Source of the DNA: G963668345 sp965206025
GTDB lineage: Bacteria; Acidobacteriota; Terriglobia; Bryobacterales; UBA6623
Reading direction: 5' to 3'
Assembly (NCBI GenBank): GCA_965206025.1
Contig: CBDBIU010000003.1
Span: 124,001 to 188,000 of the forward strand
DNA length: 64,000 nucleotides
Shown here: positions 11,319 through 19,592 of the stretch, piece after piece
Layout of the letters: each line of letters starts with the position of its first letter
Numbering within the stretch: the first letter of the stretch is position 1
Notes under the pieces: model-generated
Told to the model about the DNA's origin: nothing
The model's input: only the letters and a program-made list of their open reading frames with translations
Database searches by the model: none
Translations under genes and position numbers: made by a program

Positions 11319-12791
11319 ATGGGAGAAGCCATGAAAGGCTTTCCTCTAGCCGGCCGTAAGTTGACTCCGTGCGGTCAGACGCGCCGTGAGTTTCTGTGGG
11401 AAACTGGCGGCGGATTCGCCGGGGCCGCCCTGACCTACCTGTTGGCCAGAGACGGTTTCTTCGGTGAGGCCGCCCTGGCCGCGGAAGCCCTGCCCTCGCC
11501 CTCCAGGAAACCGCATTTCGCCGCCAAGGCGAAGTCCTGCATTTTTCTCTTTATGTACGGGGGACCTAGCCAGGTCGACACCTGGGATCCGAAGCCGGAG
11601 CTCAACAGATATCACGGCAAGCCGATGCCGAATCTCGATGATGACCCTGTGCTCAAGGGGAGGAAGCCGGGTACGCTGCTTGGCTCGAACCGGAAGTTCC
11701 AAAAATTTGGTCAATCGGGCATCGAAGTGTCCGACCTCTACCCACAACTGGCCCAGCGAGTAGACGATATCGCCGTGATCCGCGGCACCTACGCCGACAG
11801 TTTCGCGCACGGGTCGGGCCTGCTGCAGATGAATACGGGCTTTCTGCGGCAAGGCCACCCTGCCGTAGGATCGTGGCTGACCTACGGGTTGGGAACCGAG
11901 AATCGAGATCTGCCCGCGTTCGTGGTCATGGTGGATCACCGCGGCGGACCGATCTCCGGCCCGCCGAATTGGTCATCCGGGTTCATGCCGGCGACCTATC
12001 AGGGCACCCCGTTCCGTTCCACCGGCGACCCGATTCTCTACCTTGACCGGCACGAAGGCGTGACGCCGGCTCAGCAGCGGCAACAGCTCGATTTACTGTC
12101 TGGGCTGCACCAGCTCAAGGGCGCCGCGGGCCCGGAAAACTCGGAGCTGATGGCGCGCATCGCCAGCTATGAACTGGCGTTTCGGATGCAGACGGCCGCG
12201 CCGGAGGCCGTCGATCTTGCCGGCGAGTCGCGCGCGACCCGGCGGCTCTACGGCCTGGAGGATCCCGTCACCGAGAAGTTCGGGCGCAAATGCCTGATCG
12301 CTCGCCGCCTGGTCGAGCGCGGCGTCCGCTTCCTGCAACTTTACTCCGGCGGCGGGCACGGCGACGATAACTGGGACGCGCACAGTAACGTAGACGAGAA
12401 CCACGAACTCCACGCCCGGGAAACTGACCAGCCCATAGCCGCGCTGCTGGCGGATTTGGAGCGCCAAGGCTTGCTTGAATCGACGCTGCTCGTTTGGGCC
12501 GGCGAGTTTGGCCGTACGCCGACCAGCCAGAATAACGTCGGCAGGGATCACAGCCCACGCGGATTTTCCACCTGGATGGCCGGAGGCGGCGTAAAGGGCG
12601 GTCAGACCGTGGGGGCCACCGATGATTTCGGTTACGCCGCCGTGGAGAACAAAGTTCACGTCCACGACCTGCACGCGACCATCTTGCATCTTATGGGCTT
12701 GGACCATACCTTGCTGACCTACTTCCACGCGGGCCGCGACATGCGGCTCACCGACGTCCATGGGCGGGTCGTTCCCGAACTGGTGGCGTGA
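11319..12791 (+). CDS. DUF1501 protein with Tat signal
   Basis: A twin-arginine motif (TRREFLW, about residues 22-28) precedes a hydrophobic segment, so the 490-residue protein is predicted to be exported folded. The body is a DUF1501 domain, related to the sulfatase/alkaline phosphatase superfamily: FLFMYGGPSQVDTWDPKP near the start, GPPNWSSGFMPATYQGTPF, ARRLVERGVRFLQLYSGG, a VWAGEFGRTP signature and a C-terminal HDLHATILHLMGLDH. Such genes are abundant in Acidobacteriota and Planctomycetota and usually pair with DUF1549/DUF1553 cytochrome-like proteins, which are absent here. A second family member is at 62726-64000. Function is unproven. Confidence 0.85.
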   Translation: MGEAMKGFPLAGRKLTPCGQTRREFLWETGGGFAGAALTYLLARDGFFGEAALAAEALPSPSRKPHFAAKAKSCIFLFMYGGPSQVDTWDPKPELNRYHGKPMPNLDDDPVLKGRKPGTLLGSNRKFQKFGQSGIEVSDLYPQLAQRVDDIAVIRGTYADSFAHGSGLLQMNTGFLRQGHPAVGSWLTYGLGTENRDLPAFVVMVDHRGGPISGPPNWSSGFMPATYQGTPFRSTGDPILYLDRHEGVTPAQQRQQLDLLSGLHQLKGAAGPENSELMARIASYELAFRMQTAAPEAVDLAGESRATRRLYGLEDPVTEKFGRKCLIARRLVERGVRFLQLYSGGGHGDDNWDAHSNVDENHELHARETDQPIAALLADLERQGLLESTLLVWAGEFGRTPTSQNNVGRDHSPRGFSTWMAGGGVKGGQTVGATDDFGYAAVENKVHVHDLHATILHLMGLDHTLLTYFHAGRDMRLTDVHGRVVPELVA

Positions 12792-12833
12792 AGTAGGCCG
12801 CATGCGAATATACGCGTTCGGGTTCCTTCGGAT

Positions 12834-13305
12834 ATTTTTTAGGCTCTTCCGGGTTTTTAGTGGGTGGCCAACGGGTAGCCGGCTCCTCCATCCTGCCGAC
12901 CCGACGTCGCCCGCAGTCACATCGGAGCCCAAAAGGCGGCCAAGAAATCCCCAAATACCCTACACGCCAGTCCGGTCGTGGGCAACTCGTAAAGGGAATA
13001 AGACACTGATAAACAGGGAGTTATCTCTTTGAGTGTGGCCACTGGATGACAGTTGTGGATCCGCATTTCACAGCCTTCGGGAGACTGTACGACTACCTGC
13101 CAGCAGCCTTGCTCTACTCGTAACCCTTTGTTTATCAGTAATTCTTTTTGGCCAACGCAGTCGCCGCCCGGCCTTGGGGGCCGTAGAGTTGTCACGAAGC
13201 CCTTGAATGGCACCGAAGCAGGCTCCGGGAGGTCGGCCTCACAGTGGCGAGGGATCCGTCACTCACCGCCGCCAGCCACTAAAATCCCAGAAGAGCCATT
13301 TTTTA
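12834..13305 (+). mobile_element. ISL3-like MITE copy 1 with target duplications
   Basis: The element is 12842-13297 (456 bp) and is flanked by the perfect 8-bp duplication ATTTTTTA (12834-12841 and 13298-13305). The left end begins GGCTCTTCCGGGTTTTTAGT and the right end, read inward, GGCTCTTCTGGGATTTTAGT; about 20 of 22 terminal bases match. Inside, 13005-13023 and 13121-13139 form an imperfect inverted repeat (16 of 19 bases) around about 97 nt. It has no transposase gene. It lies 50 bp after the DUF1501 stop in the gap 12792-13431, which otherwise holds no gene. GGCTCTT ends with 8-bp duplications are typical of the ISL3 family. Confidence 0.93.
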
Positions 13306-13431
13306 TAACGACCGGCCGGCCCCTGAGCAGGCCGATCTGCTCACTGGAGTGAACCCCTGAAATGAGACAGTCACAATGGCGAAGTGGAGTTCCCTACATG
13401 ACAGACGGCGCAAGTCGGAGGAGGTGACACT

Positions 13432-14478
13432 GTGATTACGAAAACGAGCGAGGAACTTCAGCGGCTACACGAAGATGTCCTCAAAGCTGTGGGGACGCCC
13501 GGCGACATCGCAACGGTTGTCGCCGACATACTGGTCGGGGCGCATCTTGCCGGCCACGACTCGCACGGCATCCAGCACCTGCCGCACTACGTGCAAGAGG
13601 TCGGGAAGGGCGATATCGTTCCCGCCGCGCGTCCCGAGATCGTCTCGGAGAAAGGCAGCGTCCTATTCGCGCGCGGCAACTGGGGCTGGGGACATTTCAC
13701 GGCACACTTCCTGACGGATGTCGCCATCAAAAGGGCAAAAGAACACGGAGTTGTGTTGGCCGCCGCCGTCGAAGTAAACCACATCGGACGTCTTGGCCAC
13801 TATGCGGAAATGGCCGCCGCGGAGGACGTGGTTTTGATGGTCTTCAACGGCGGCTTTTCAGGGAACATACCAACCGCGGCGCCTTTTGGAGGGCGCAAGC
13901 CGGTGCTCGCTCCGAATCCGATCGGCATGGGTTTCCCAACTTCCCAAGGACCACCCGTAGTGCTCGACTTCGCCACCACCCGAATCGCCGGCGGCAAAAT
14001 CATGCTGGCGGCGGCTAAGGGCGTCGAGGTCCCCCCGGGATGCATCATCGACAAGGACGGCAACCCCACCACGGATTCGAACGCATGGCCCCAGGGCGGA
14101 GGAGCGCTGCTGCCCTTCGGCGAACACAAAGGGTTCGGCATCATGGTGGCCCTCGAGATCCTCAGCCGCATCCTCGCCGGCTCCGAGAACTACGCCGAAA
14201 CCGAGCACGGGGGCCCGCATATGCGAACCGCCGGCTTGACGATGGTTGCCATCGACAGCGGCGTGTTTTCGTCGAAAAACGAATTCGCGACCCGGACTTC
14301 TGAGCTGGTCGAGCGCATCCAAGCCGTTCCCCCCGCCGCCGGCGTCGAGCGGGTGATGGCGCCTGGAGATTTCGAACACCGCGAGCGCACCCGCCGCACG
14401 GAAGAGGGCATTCAAATCCCCGAGTCGACTTGGCAGGATGTCGTGAACGCAGCCGATGCGCTCGGCGTGAAGGTCTAG
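13432..14478 (+). CDS. Ldh_2 family malate/L-lactate-type dehydrogenase
   Basis: The 348-residue protein belongs to the Ldh_2 (malate/L-lactate/ureidoglycolate dehydrogenase) family, which has its own NAD(P)-binding fold. Visible hallmarks are AHLAGHDSHGIQHLPHYVQ with the conserved SHG histidine near residue 48, NHIGRLGHYAEMAA, LAPNPIGMGFPT, and the GALLPFGEHKGFGIMVALEIL segment. It reduces or oxidises a 2-hydroxy/2-keto acid; the exact substrate is not predictable. Translation starts at GTG 13432 after a GGAGGAGG ribosome-binding site. MITE copy 1 lies 135 bp upstream. Confidence 0.88.
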   Translation: MITKTSEELQRLHEDVLKAVGTPGDIATVVADILVGAHLAGHDSHGIQHLPHYVQEVGKGDIVPAARPEIVSEKGSVLFARGNWGWGHFTAHFLTDVAIKRAKEHGVVLAAAVEVNHIGRLGHYAEMAAAEDVVLMVFNGGFSGNIPTAAPFGGRKPVLAPNPIGMGFPTSQGPPVVLDFATTRIAGGKIMLAAAKGVEVPPGCIIDKDGNPTTDSNAWPQGGGALLPFGEHKGFGIMVALEILSRILAGSENYAETEHGGPHMRTAGLTMVAIDSGVFSSKNEFATRTSELVERIQAVPPAAGVERVMAPGDFEHRERTRRTEEGIQIPESTWQDVVNAADALGVKV

Positions 14479-14643
14479 CCCGCTTTTCTGCTTTGAAAAT
14501 AGGTCCTATAAATTTACGTTGCGGGCTGATTTTCACGCCACGGGGTGTAGGAAGATCATTGCGACTCGCCACCTGGCGAAAAATGGAGACAGCCCCCACG
14601 GCGCCCGTTTTTCGACCGCCGCGTGGTGAGAAAAGCGGGTTAA
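14475..14643. repeat. Inverted-end intergenic repeat (CTAGCCCGC type), copy after Ldh_2
   Basis: The left end CTAGCCCGCTTTTCTG overlaps the TAG stop of the preceding gene. The right end reads GTGGTGAGAAAAGCGGG, the inverse of the left. About 170 bp lie between the outer ends. The interior differs from other copies, so the ends are conserved more than the middle. Confidence 0.65.
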
Positions 14644-14675
14644 TTTCTACAACCGGCTGCTAGACTAATCTTTTA

Positions 14676-15059
14676 GTGGAGCCGGAAAAAAAGGTTGGGC
14701 TGGTCGTCTTCGGTCACGGCTCCAGCGTCGAACAAGCTAACGAAGGCGTACGGCGGGTGGCCGAGGCGACGGCTCGCCGCTGCGGCCTTACCTTATGGGA
14801 AGCTGCGTTTCTCGAATTGGCTCAGCCCAATCTAGAAAAGGCGGTCGGCGCGTTGGTCGAAAAGGGAGCCGGCAAGATCGTCGTGGCGCCCTATTTCCTG
14901 ATGATGGGAGTGCATCTACAGCGCGACCTGCCGCGCATCCTGCGAGAAATCTCGACCTGCCATCCCAGCGTGAATCTTGTTTGTTCCCCTCCGCTGGACC
15001 GGCATCCGGGACTGGTGGATATTCTCACCGACCGGGTGCAACAGACCATCACGGGATGA
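14676..15059 (+). CDS. CbiX-type sirohydrochlorin cobalto/ferrochelatase
   Basis: This 127-residue protein is a single CbiX half-domain. It begins KVGLVVFGHGSS with the metal-binding histidine H14 and has the second histidine in YFLMMGVHLQRDLP (H80). The length matches short CbiX/SirB-like proteins that act as homodimers, inserting Co2+ or Fe2+ into sirohydrochlorin for cobalamin or siroheme. No other tetrapyrrole genes are adjacent, so cobalt versus iron cannot be decided. The start is GTG 14676. Confidence 0.85.
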   Translation: MEPEKKVGLVVFGHGSSVEQANEGVRRVAEATARRCGLTLWEAAFLELAQPNLEKAVGALVEKGAGKIVVAPYFLMMGVHLQRDLPRILREISTCHPSVNLVCSPPLDRHPGLVDILTDRVQQTITG

Positions 15060-15141
15060 GAAGAGGACCGGCGGCTGGGCGAATACTTCTCGATAGCGGC
15101 GATGGGATGTCACAGGTTCCGCGCCAGATAGGAAAAATTCA

Positions 15142-15753
15142 ATGAGCAGACTTTACCGTTCGACTCTGTTGCCCTTGGTACTCGGTGTTCACCTTTTCGC
15201 GGGGCTGGGTTTCCCTGGGCCAACCGAAGTGCAGGAGGCTTCCAAGGTGATGGGGGAGGCGGCGGATCGTTTTCTGTCCCTGATGGAAGAAATCACCGAA
15301 GAACAGTGGGACGCAAGAACCGCCGGCATCCGCCACACCATCGGCGAAGAGGCGGAACACGTCGCCTTGGCTCATCAAGATCTGCAGAACCAAGTGGTCA
15401 AGGCCATGCGAGCGCCCGCGCAGCCGGAAGCAGCGAAAGAGCTGGAAGGCAAGGAGGTGCAGGTCCGGCAACTGATGTTACAGGCGGCAAAGCGAGCCGA
15501 AAACTATGATCCCCCGCAAAAGCTAAAGACCAAAGCCGAAGTCTTGGAGTTCTTTAACGCCGCCCACCGCAAAGCCATGCAAAAACTAGAGGGAGGGGGA
15601 TCGGCCCTTGCGCTGCATGTCTTCAAGCACCCCTCGGCCAAGTACGGCGAATTGACGGCGCTGCAATGGTTCTACTACATCGCCTACCACAACATACGGC
15701 ACTGTCAGGTGATCGAAACCATCCTGGGGAATAGGGAGTCGGCTGGGGAGTGA
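15142..15753 (+). CDS. Secreted DinB-like four-helix protein
   Basis: The 203-residue product has a signal-like N-terminus (LYRSTLLPLVLGVHLFAGL) and then a DinB-type four-helix bundle. Candidate metal-ligand histidines lie in EEAEHVALAH and in YYIAYHNIRHCQVI, the usual H...HxxxH arrangement. DinB/YfiT superfamily proteins use such a site in thiol-dependent transferases; an exported version suggests a periplasmic role, but no substrate is known. It lies 82 nt after cbiX on the same strand. Confidence 0.75.
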   Translation: MSRLYRSTLLPLVLGVHLFAGLGFPGPTEVQEASKVMGEAADRFLSLMEEITEEQWDARTAGIRHTIGEEAEHVALAHQDLQNQVVKAMRAPAQPEAAKELEGKEVQVRQLMLQAAKRAENYDPPQKLKTKAEVLEFFNAAHRKAMQKLEGGGSALALHVFKHPSAKYGELTALQWFYYIAYHNIRHCQVIETILGNRESAGE

Positions 15754-15795
15754 TCGATGAGTCGGCCCGGCTCCACGCTGATTCTTGGGGTTCGA

Positions 15796-17397
15796 TCAGC
15801 GCGCATGGTAGCCCGCCCTGGCGCGCAGTTTTACGTTGCGCCGTTTCACTTTGGTTCGAACCCTCCGCCACTCACCATGGAACACTTGGTTCTTCGGGTA
15901 GTAGGCGACGCTGTAAACACTGCGCAGCTCGTCGGCCACGAGCGGGAAGACCGGCTCCAGATCCCGGATCGATTGCGCGGGAAATAGTCGCCCGCCCGAT
16001 ACATCAGCGAGCTGCTGCATCTTTTTCCGCGCTTTTCGTGACCAGCCGCGGCCAAATCTCTCTCCCGAGCGGAGAAACACCGGATAGATCAGCGCATCGA
16101 TTTGCCCCGCGGCTTCCGCCAGCTTGTCGAAACTCACGCGGGAAGGCATTTGCTGGCGGCTGATCCGGTTGTCGATCCCATCGCTGATAACGATCAGACC
16201 GTTGCGTTCCCCGGGGCGGTCTCGCAGATCCTCCGCATAGGCCAACACCACGGCGTCGTAGAGCGGTGACGCCCCGGAAACATCCGGGATCCCGCGGATC
16301 GTCTCGAGCAACCCGTCCCGCCGGTCGCTCAGTTTGGAGACGACGTGGAAGGCGCCCCCGGCCAGGGCGTAAAGCGCCACCCGGTCGCCTGGTCTCGCCA
16401 GCCCCACGAGTTTCTCCGCGGCCTCCCGCATCGCGGCCCGGTCGGGCCTGGTGCTGCCGCTGAGATCGAGAAGGATCGCTATGTTGAAGGGGACGTCTTC
16501 GGAACCGGCAAAGGCAACCTTTTGCGGCACGCCGTCCTCGACGACCTCGAAATCTTCGGCCCGTAAATCGGTTACCGGCCGGCCGGCTTCGTCGGAAGCG
16601 GCCAGAACGAGGTTGACCATGTGCACATCGGATCGAAACAACAGACGGCTGTTGTCCGCCGGAAACTCGGCTTTTGGCTGCTTGGTTTCGTTTTCCGTGA
16701 AACTGCTCGGTGCAGGGGGGCCTCGCAAGATCTTCTCCAGCACGGCAGGGGCCTGCCAGGGGAACTTGATCGGCGAGTCGTCGGGAATCGGGTGATCGGC
16801 CAGTGCGAGCTTGCGCGGCGTCTTGGCCTTGATCCGGAACTCACCATAGGCGCGGAAGGGATCGTCGAGCAGGTCGCGAAGCCGCCAGATGGCTCTTTCT
16901 GCGGTCACGTCGATTCGCCCTCGGGAAAACTTGAGACCGCGCGCGATCTTCACTTCCTGCGGCCTTTCTTCCGCGTCGAGCCGAATGCGGGTAATCCGCC
17001 AGGGGGCCGAGAGAAGCAGGTCGCCGCTGTCGGTCTGAAGGTTGGCGCGCCGTATCATACCGCTCACCTGGATGGCGCCGCTGGTTGTTGTCGCATCGAG
17101 CGAGAAGTCGGAGGGGAGCCGGATGTGCAGGTCGATCGGCTCCCGGTCGGCAGGCTCGCAGCGCACGACAATGCGGCCCGGCGCCCGAACGACGCGGATA
17201 TCCTGCTGGGCAAGCTTGCGGCCGGCGCTTTGCCCCCTAATTTGAAGCTCTTTTCCGAAGCTCGCCTCCACGTTCACTCCCCCCACCGGGTTATGGACTT
17301 CGAGCGTCACGGCCGAGCTGCCCGCCGTGGCCCAGCCGATCAGAGCAGCGCTCGAAAGTAGCCTTCGGCCAACGACCCTGGCGGCGAGTCTTGTCAT
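15796..17397 (-). CDS. VWFA-related acidobacterial domain protein with N-terminal auto-adhesin-like region
   Basis: The 533-residue protein has an N-terminal signal (RRLLSSAALIGWATAGSSA), then a beta-rich region with repeated GAIQVSG and DSGDLLLS turns resembling DUF4097 adhesin-like domains (about 30-160). The C-terminal half is a von Willebrand factor A domain of the acidobacterial type (TIGR03436): LRAEDFEVVEDG, the MIDAS motif LLDLSGST, then SGASPLYDAV and DLEPVFPLVADELRSVYSVAYY. The MIDAS residues are intact. It is likely exported and mediates metal-dependent protein binding. A TACCAT -10-like box ends 6 nt before the ATG, so the mRNA may be leaderless. Confidence 0.9.
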   Translation of the reverse strand: MTRLAARVVGRRLLSSAALIGWATAGSSAVTLEVHNPVGGVNVEASFGKELQIRGQSAGRKLAQQDIRVVRAPGRIVVRCEPADREPIDLHIRLPSDFSLDATTTSGAIQVSGMIRRANLQTDSGDLLLSAPWRITRIRLDAEERPQEVKIARGLKFSRGRIDVTAERAIWRLRDLLDDPFRAYGEFRIKAKTPRKLALADHPIPDDSPIKFPWQAPAVLEKILRGPPAPSSFTENETKQPKAEFPADNSRLLFRSDVHMVNLVLAASDEAGRPVTDLRAEDFEVVEDGVPQKVAFAGSEDVPFNIAILLDLSGSTRPDRAAMREAAEKLVGLARPGDRVALYALAGGAFHVVSKLSDRRDGLLETIRGIPDVSGASPLYDAVVLAYAEDLRDRPGERNGLIVISDGIDNRISRQQMPSRVSFDKLAEAAGQIDALIYPVFLRSGERFGRGWSRKARKKMQQLADVSGGRLFPAQSIRDLEPVFPLVADELRSVYSVAYYPKNQVFHGEWRRVRTKVKRRNVKLRARAGYHAR

Positions 17398-17872
17398 CCC
17401 CTCATGGTAGCTTGGCGGTTAGCCTCGCAGCCTCGCGGCACGCCCGCGATCGATTGCTCCGCTGGAAGGCGGGAAGACGCGCGCCTAAGTGCCTCGCTTC
17501 GCCGATACGGCTACGAAAGGTGGCTGACCGCGGGCACGACGAATCGCGTCCCCACTGATGGGCTTGCGCATCTCGCCCTCCAATGTAGGGGCACCATTCA
17601 TTGCGCCCGCCCTGATGATCCCCCATGCCTCGACAAGCTGATTGATGCGTAACTGTATCTACGAAATACTCTACTGCGCCGACCCTCCGACGTGGCTTCC
17701 CGGCGCCACGGAGCATGAATGCTACAATGATCGTCCCGACAACCGGGCCGGGGACTGAGAGGAGTCGGGGACTGCCCTGGCGCTTGCCGGCGGCAAGCGT
17801 CGCGCGGACGATCGCCAGGGTGTTTCCGCCTTCCCCACCCCCTGAACATCTGCTACCCCGAGAGAGACAGCC
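17398..17872. other. Intergenic region between the VWFA gene and purE
   Basis: No gene is supported. It holds a GTAGGGGC dispersed palindrome at about 17584-17612. Nearer purE there is a structured stretch: CCCTGGCG (17775-17782) pairs with CGCCAGGG (17813-17820), and an inner CGCTTGCC (17781-17788) pairs with GGCAAGCG (17792-17799). A TACAAT box near 17723 could be the purE promoter, which would place the structure in its leader. It does not match a purine riboswitch. Confidence 0.5.
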
Positions 17873-18367
17873 ATGCCGGATGAAACCAAGCCCCTGGTGG
17901 GCGTGATCATGGGAAGTCAGTCTGACTGGGAGACAATGAAGCACGCCGACGAGGTGCTTACCCGCTTCGGCGTCCCGCACGAGTGCCAGGTGATGTCGGC
18001 GCACCGCACGCCCGGGCTGACCACCGAATACACGACAACGGCCGAGGAACGAGGTATCCAAGTTTTAATCGCCGCCGCAGGGGGAGCGGCTCATCTGGCC
18101 GGTGTCGTCGCCGCCCATACGCTGCTTCCCGTGCTTGGGGTTCCCATCCAGAGCCCCGCGCTTCAGGGGTTGGACTCGTTGCTTTCGACCGTTCAGATGC
18201 CCGGCGGGATCCCCGTCGGCACGTTGGCGATCGGCAAGGCGGGAGCGACCAACGCCGCCCTGCTCGCGGTGGCCATCCTGGCCAATCACGACCCCGAGTT
18301 GAAGAAACAACTCGCGCGGTTTCGCGAGCAGCAGGCCGAGAAGGTCCGAAAAGCAAAGCTGGGATAG
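17873..18367 (+). CDS. purE: N5-carboxyaminoimidazole ribonucleotide mutase
   Basis: The 164-residue protein shows the class I PurE core: VGVIMGSQSDWETM at the N-terminus (phosphate-binding SxSD loop), the catalytic-site MSAHRTP, AAAGGAAHLAGVVAAHT, and PGGIPVGTLAIG. It converts N5-CAIR to CAIR in purine biosynthesis. PurK is not adjacent. The ATG follows a GAGAGAGA ribosome-binding region, and a stable nested hairpin lies about 53 nt upstream of the ATG. Confidence 0.96.
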   Translation: MPDETKPLVGVIMGSQSDWETMKHADEVLTRFGVPHECQVMSAHRTPGLTTEYTTTAEERGIQVLIAAAGGAAHLAGVVAAHTLLPVLGVPIQSPALQGLDSLLSTVQMPGGIPVGTLAIGKAGATNAALLAVAILANHDPELKKQLARFREQQAEKVRKAKLG

Positions 18368-18378
18368 AGAGACCCCGG

Positions 18379-18525
18379 CAGCCCGTGGTAGAAGTGGGTT
18401 CGGTGAAAATGGGGACTGTCATCCGATTTTCACTTTCGCAATTTCTCTGTTTCCGGTATAGGTGTAGACACCGAAAATCGGTGACTGTACCCGTTTTCGA
18501 GGCGAAGGACTTTCACCACGGGCTG
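18379..18525. repeat. Inverted-end intergenic repeat (CAGCCCGTGGT type)
   Basis: CAGCCCGTGGT (18379-18389) and ACCACGGGCTG (18515-18525) are a perfect 11-bp inverted repeat about 125 bp apart. The interior contains GAAAATGGGGACTGTCATCC and a partly inverted ACTGTACCCGTTTTCG. It is similar in layout to the CTAGCCCGC repeats but has different end sequences. Confidence 0.55.
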
Positions 18526-18620
18526 CTAGGGTCCTCCGCCGAGTGCACGACCCATCGCTGTGAGTGCAGCCGGTGAACCTTGAAACGCGCCCGCCGCCCG
18601 TTTGTGGTAAACCTGATTTC

Positions 18621-19592
18621 ATGATTCGCTTCCGAATTCTGGCGCCTCTGCTGTTGCCGACCGTCCTAGCGACGCTTGGCTGCCACCGGACCCGCACAAA
18701 CAAGGTCGTCGGCGTCGTTCCCAAGGGCACCAATCATATCTTTTGGCAGAGTGTCCACGCGGGCGCCCTCGCCGCCGCCGCGGAATTCAACCTCGAAGTC
18801 ATCTGGAATGCTCCTCAGATGGAGACGGATGCCAGCCGTCAGATTACGATTGTCGAGAATCTGATCAACCGCCGGGTAGACGGAATCGTGCTCGCCCCGG
18901 TTGACGAGGAAGGGCTGGTAGGGGTTGTTGATCGCGCCGTGGAGCAGGGCATCCCGGTAGCTATCTTCGATTCCGGCATTAACACCGACAAGATCATCTC
19001 CTACGTCGCCACCGATAACTACGGAGCCGGCGTGATGGCCGCCCGCCGCATGGGCGAGATTCTCAATGGGCGAGGCAAGGTGGGCCTGATCGGTTTCATG
19101 CCAGGCAGCGCTTCCACCATGCAACGGGAGGCCGGATTCCAAGACACGCTGGCGCAGGAATTCCCCGAGGTGGAGATGCTGGGGGTCCGCTACCCGATGG
19201 CCGATCGCGCCCGTGCGCTTGCGGAGGCGGAAAACATGATGACGGCCCACCCCGACCTCGCCGGTCTCTTCGCCGACAACGAATCGAGCACGGTCGGTAC
19301 CGTGCAGGCTGTCAAACAGCGGGCGGCGGTCGGTAGAGTCAAGATTGTCGGGTTCGACGCCTCGAAAGAACTCGTGCAAGAACTCAGGGCGGGGACGCTG
19401 GACTCGATCGTCGTGCAAGACCCTTTCAGAATGGGCTATGAAAGCACGAAAGCCATGGGCCTCCACCTCGATGGCCGGCAAGCTTCTCCGCGGATAGACT
19501 CGGGCGCCTATCTGGTCCTTCAGGAAAACGTGGATCAGCCCAAGATCCAGCAGGTGCTTTTCCCCGACCTCGATAAGTGGCTCAATGAATAG
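18621..19592 (+). CDS. Sugar-type ABC substrate-binding lipoprotein
   Basis: The ATG at 18621 gives a clean lipoprotein signal (MIRFRILAPLLLPTVLATLGC, lipobox LATLGC cut before Cys). The mature part is a periplasmic-binding-protein-like I fold of the Peripla_BP_4 group (ribose/xylose type): VVGVVPKGTNHIFWQSVHAG, NRRVDGIVLAPVDEEGL, YVATDNYGAGVMAARRM and VKIVGFDASKELVQEL. It should bind a sugar-like ligand outside the inner membrane. The cognate permease and ATPase genes are absent; instead the next gene, overlapping by 8 bp, is a TVP38 membrane protein. Confidence 0.9.
   Translation: MIRFRILAPLLLPTVLATLGCHRTRTNKVVGVVPKGTNHIFWQSVHAGALAAAAEFNLEVIWNAPQMETDASRQITIVENLINRRVDGIVLAPVDEEGLVGVVDRAVEQGIPVAIFDSGINTDKIISYVATDNYGAGVMAARRMGEILNGRGKVGLIGFMPGSASTMQREAGFQDTLAQEFPEVEMLGVRYPMADRARALAEAENMMTAHPDLAGLFADNESSTVGTVQAVKQRAAVGRVKIVGFDASKELVQELRAGTLDSIVVQDPFRMGYESTKAMGLHLDGRQASPRIDSGAYLVLQENVDQPKIQQVLFPDLDKWLNE

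Noticed and set aside
12917..13213. 98-codon frame inside the MITE, present in all four copies, as a real gene
   Set aside because: Copies are almost identical DNA, so conservation proves nothing; there is no ribosome-binding site or recognisable domain.
15845..15870. GGTTCGAACCC resembling a tRNA T-arm
   Set aside because: It lies within the VWFA gene and no acceptor, D or anticodon arms can be built around it.
17700..17872. Purine riboswitch before purE
   Set aside because: The conserved loop and junction bases of the purine aptamer are absent; only simple hairpins are seen.
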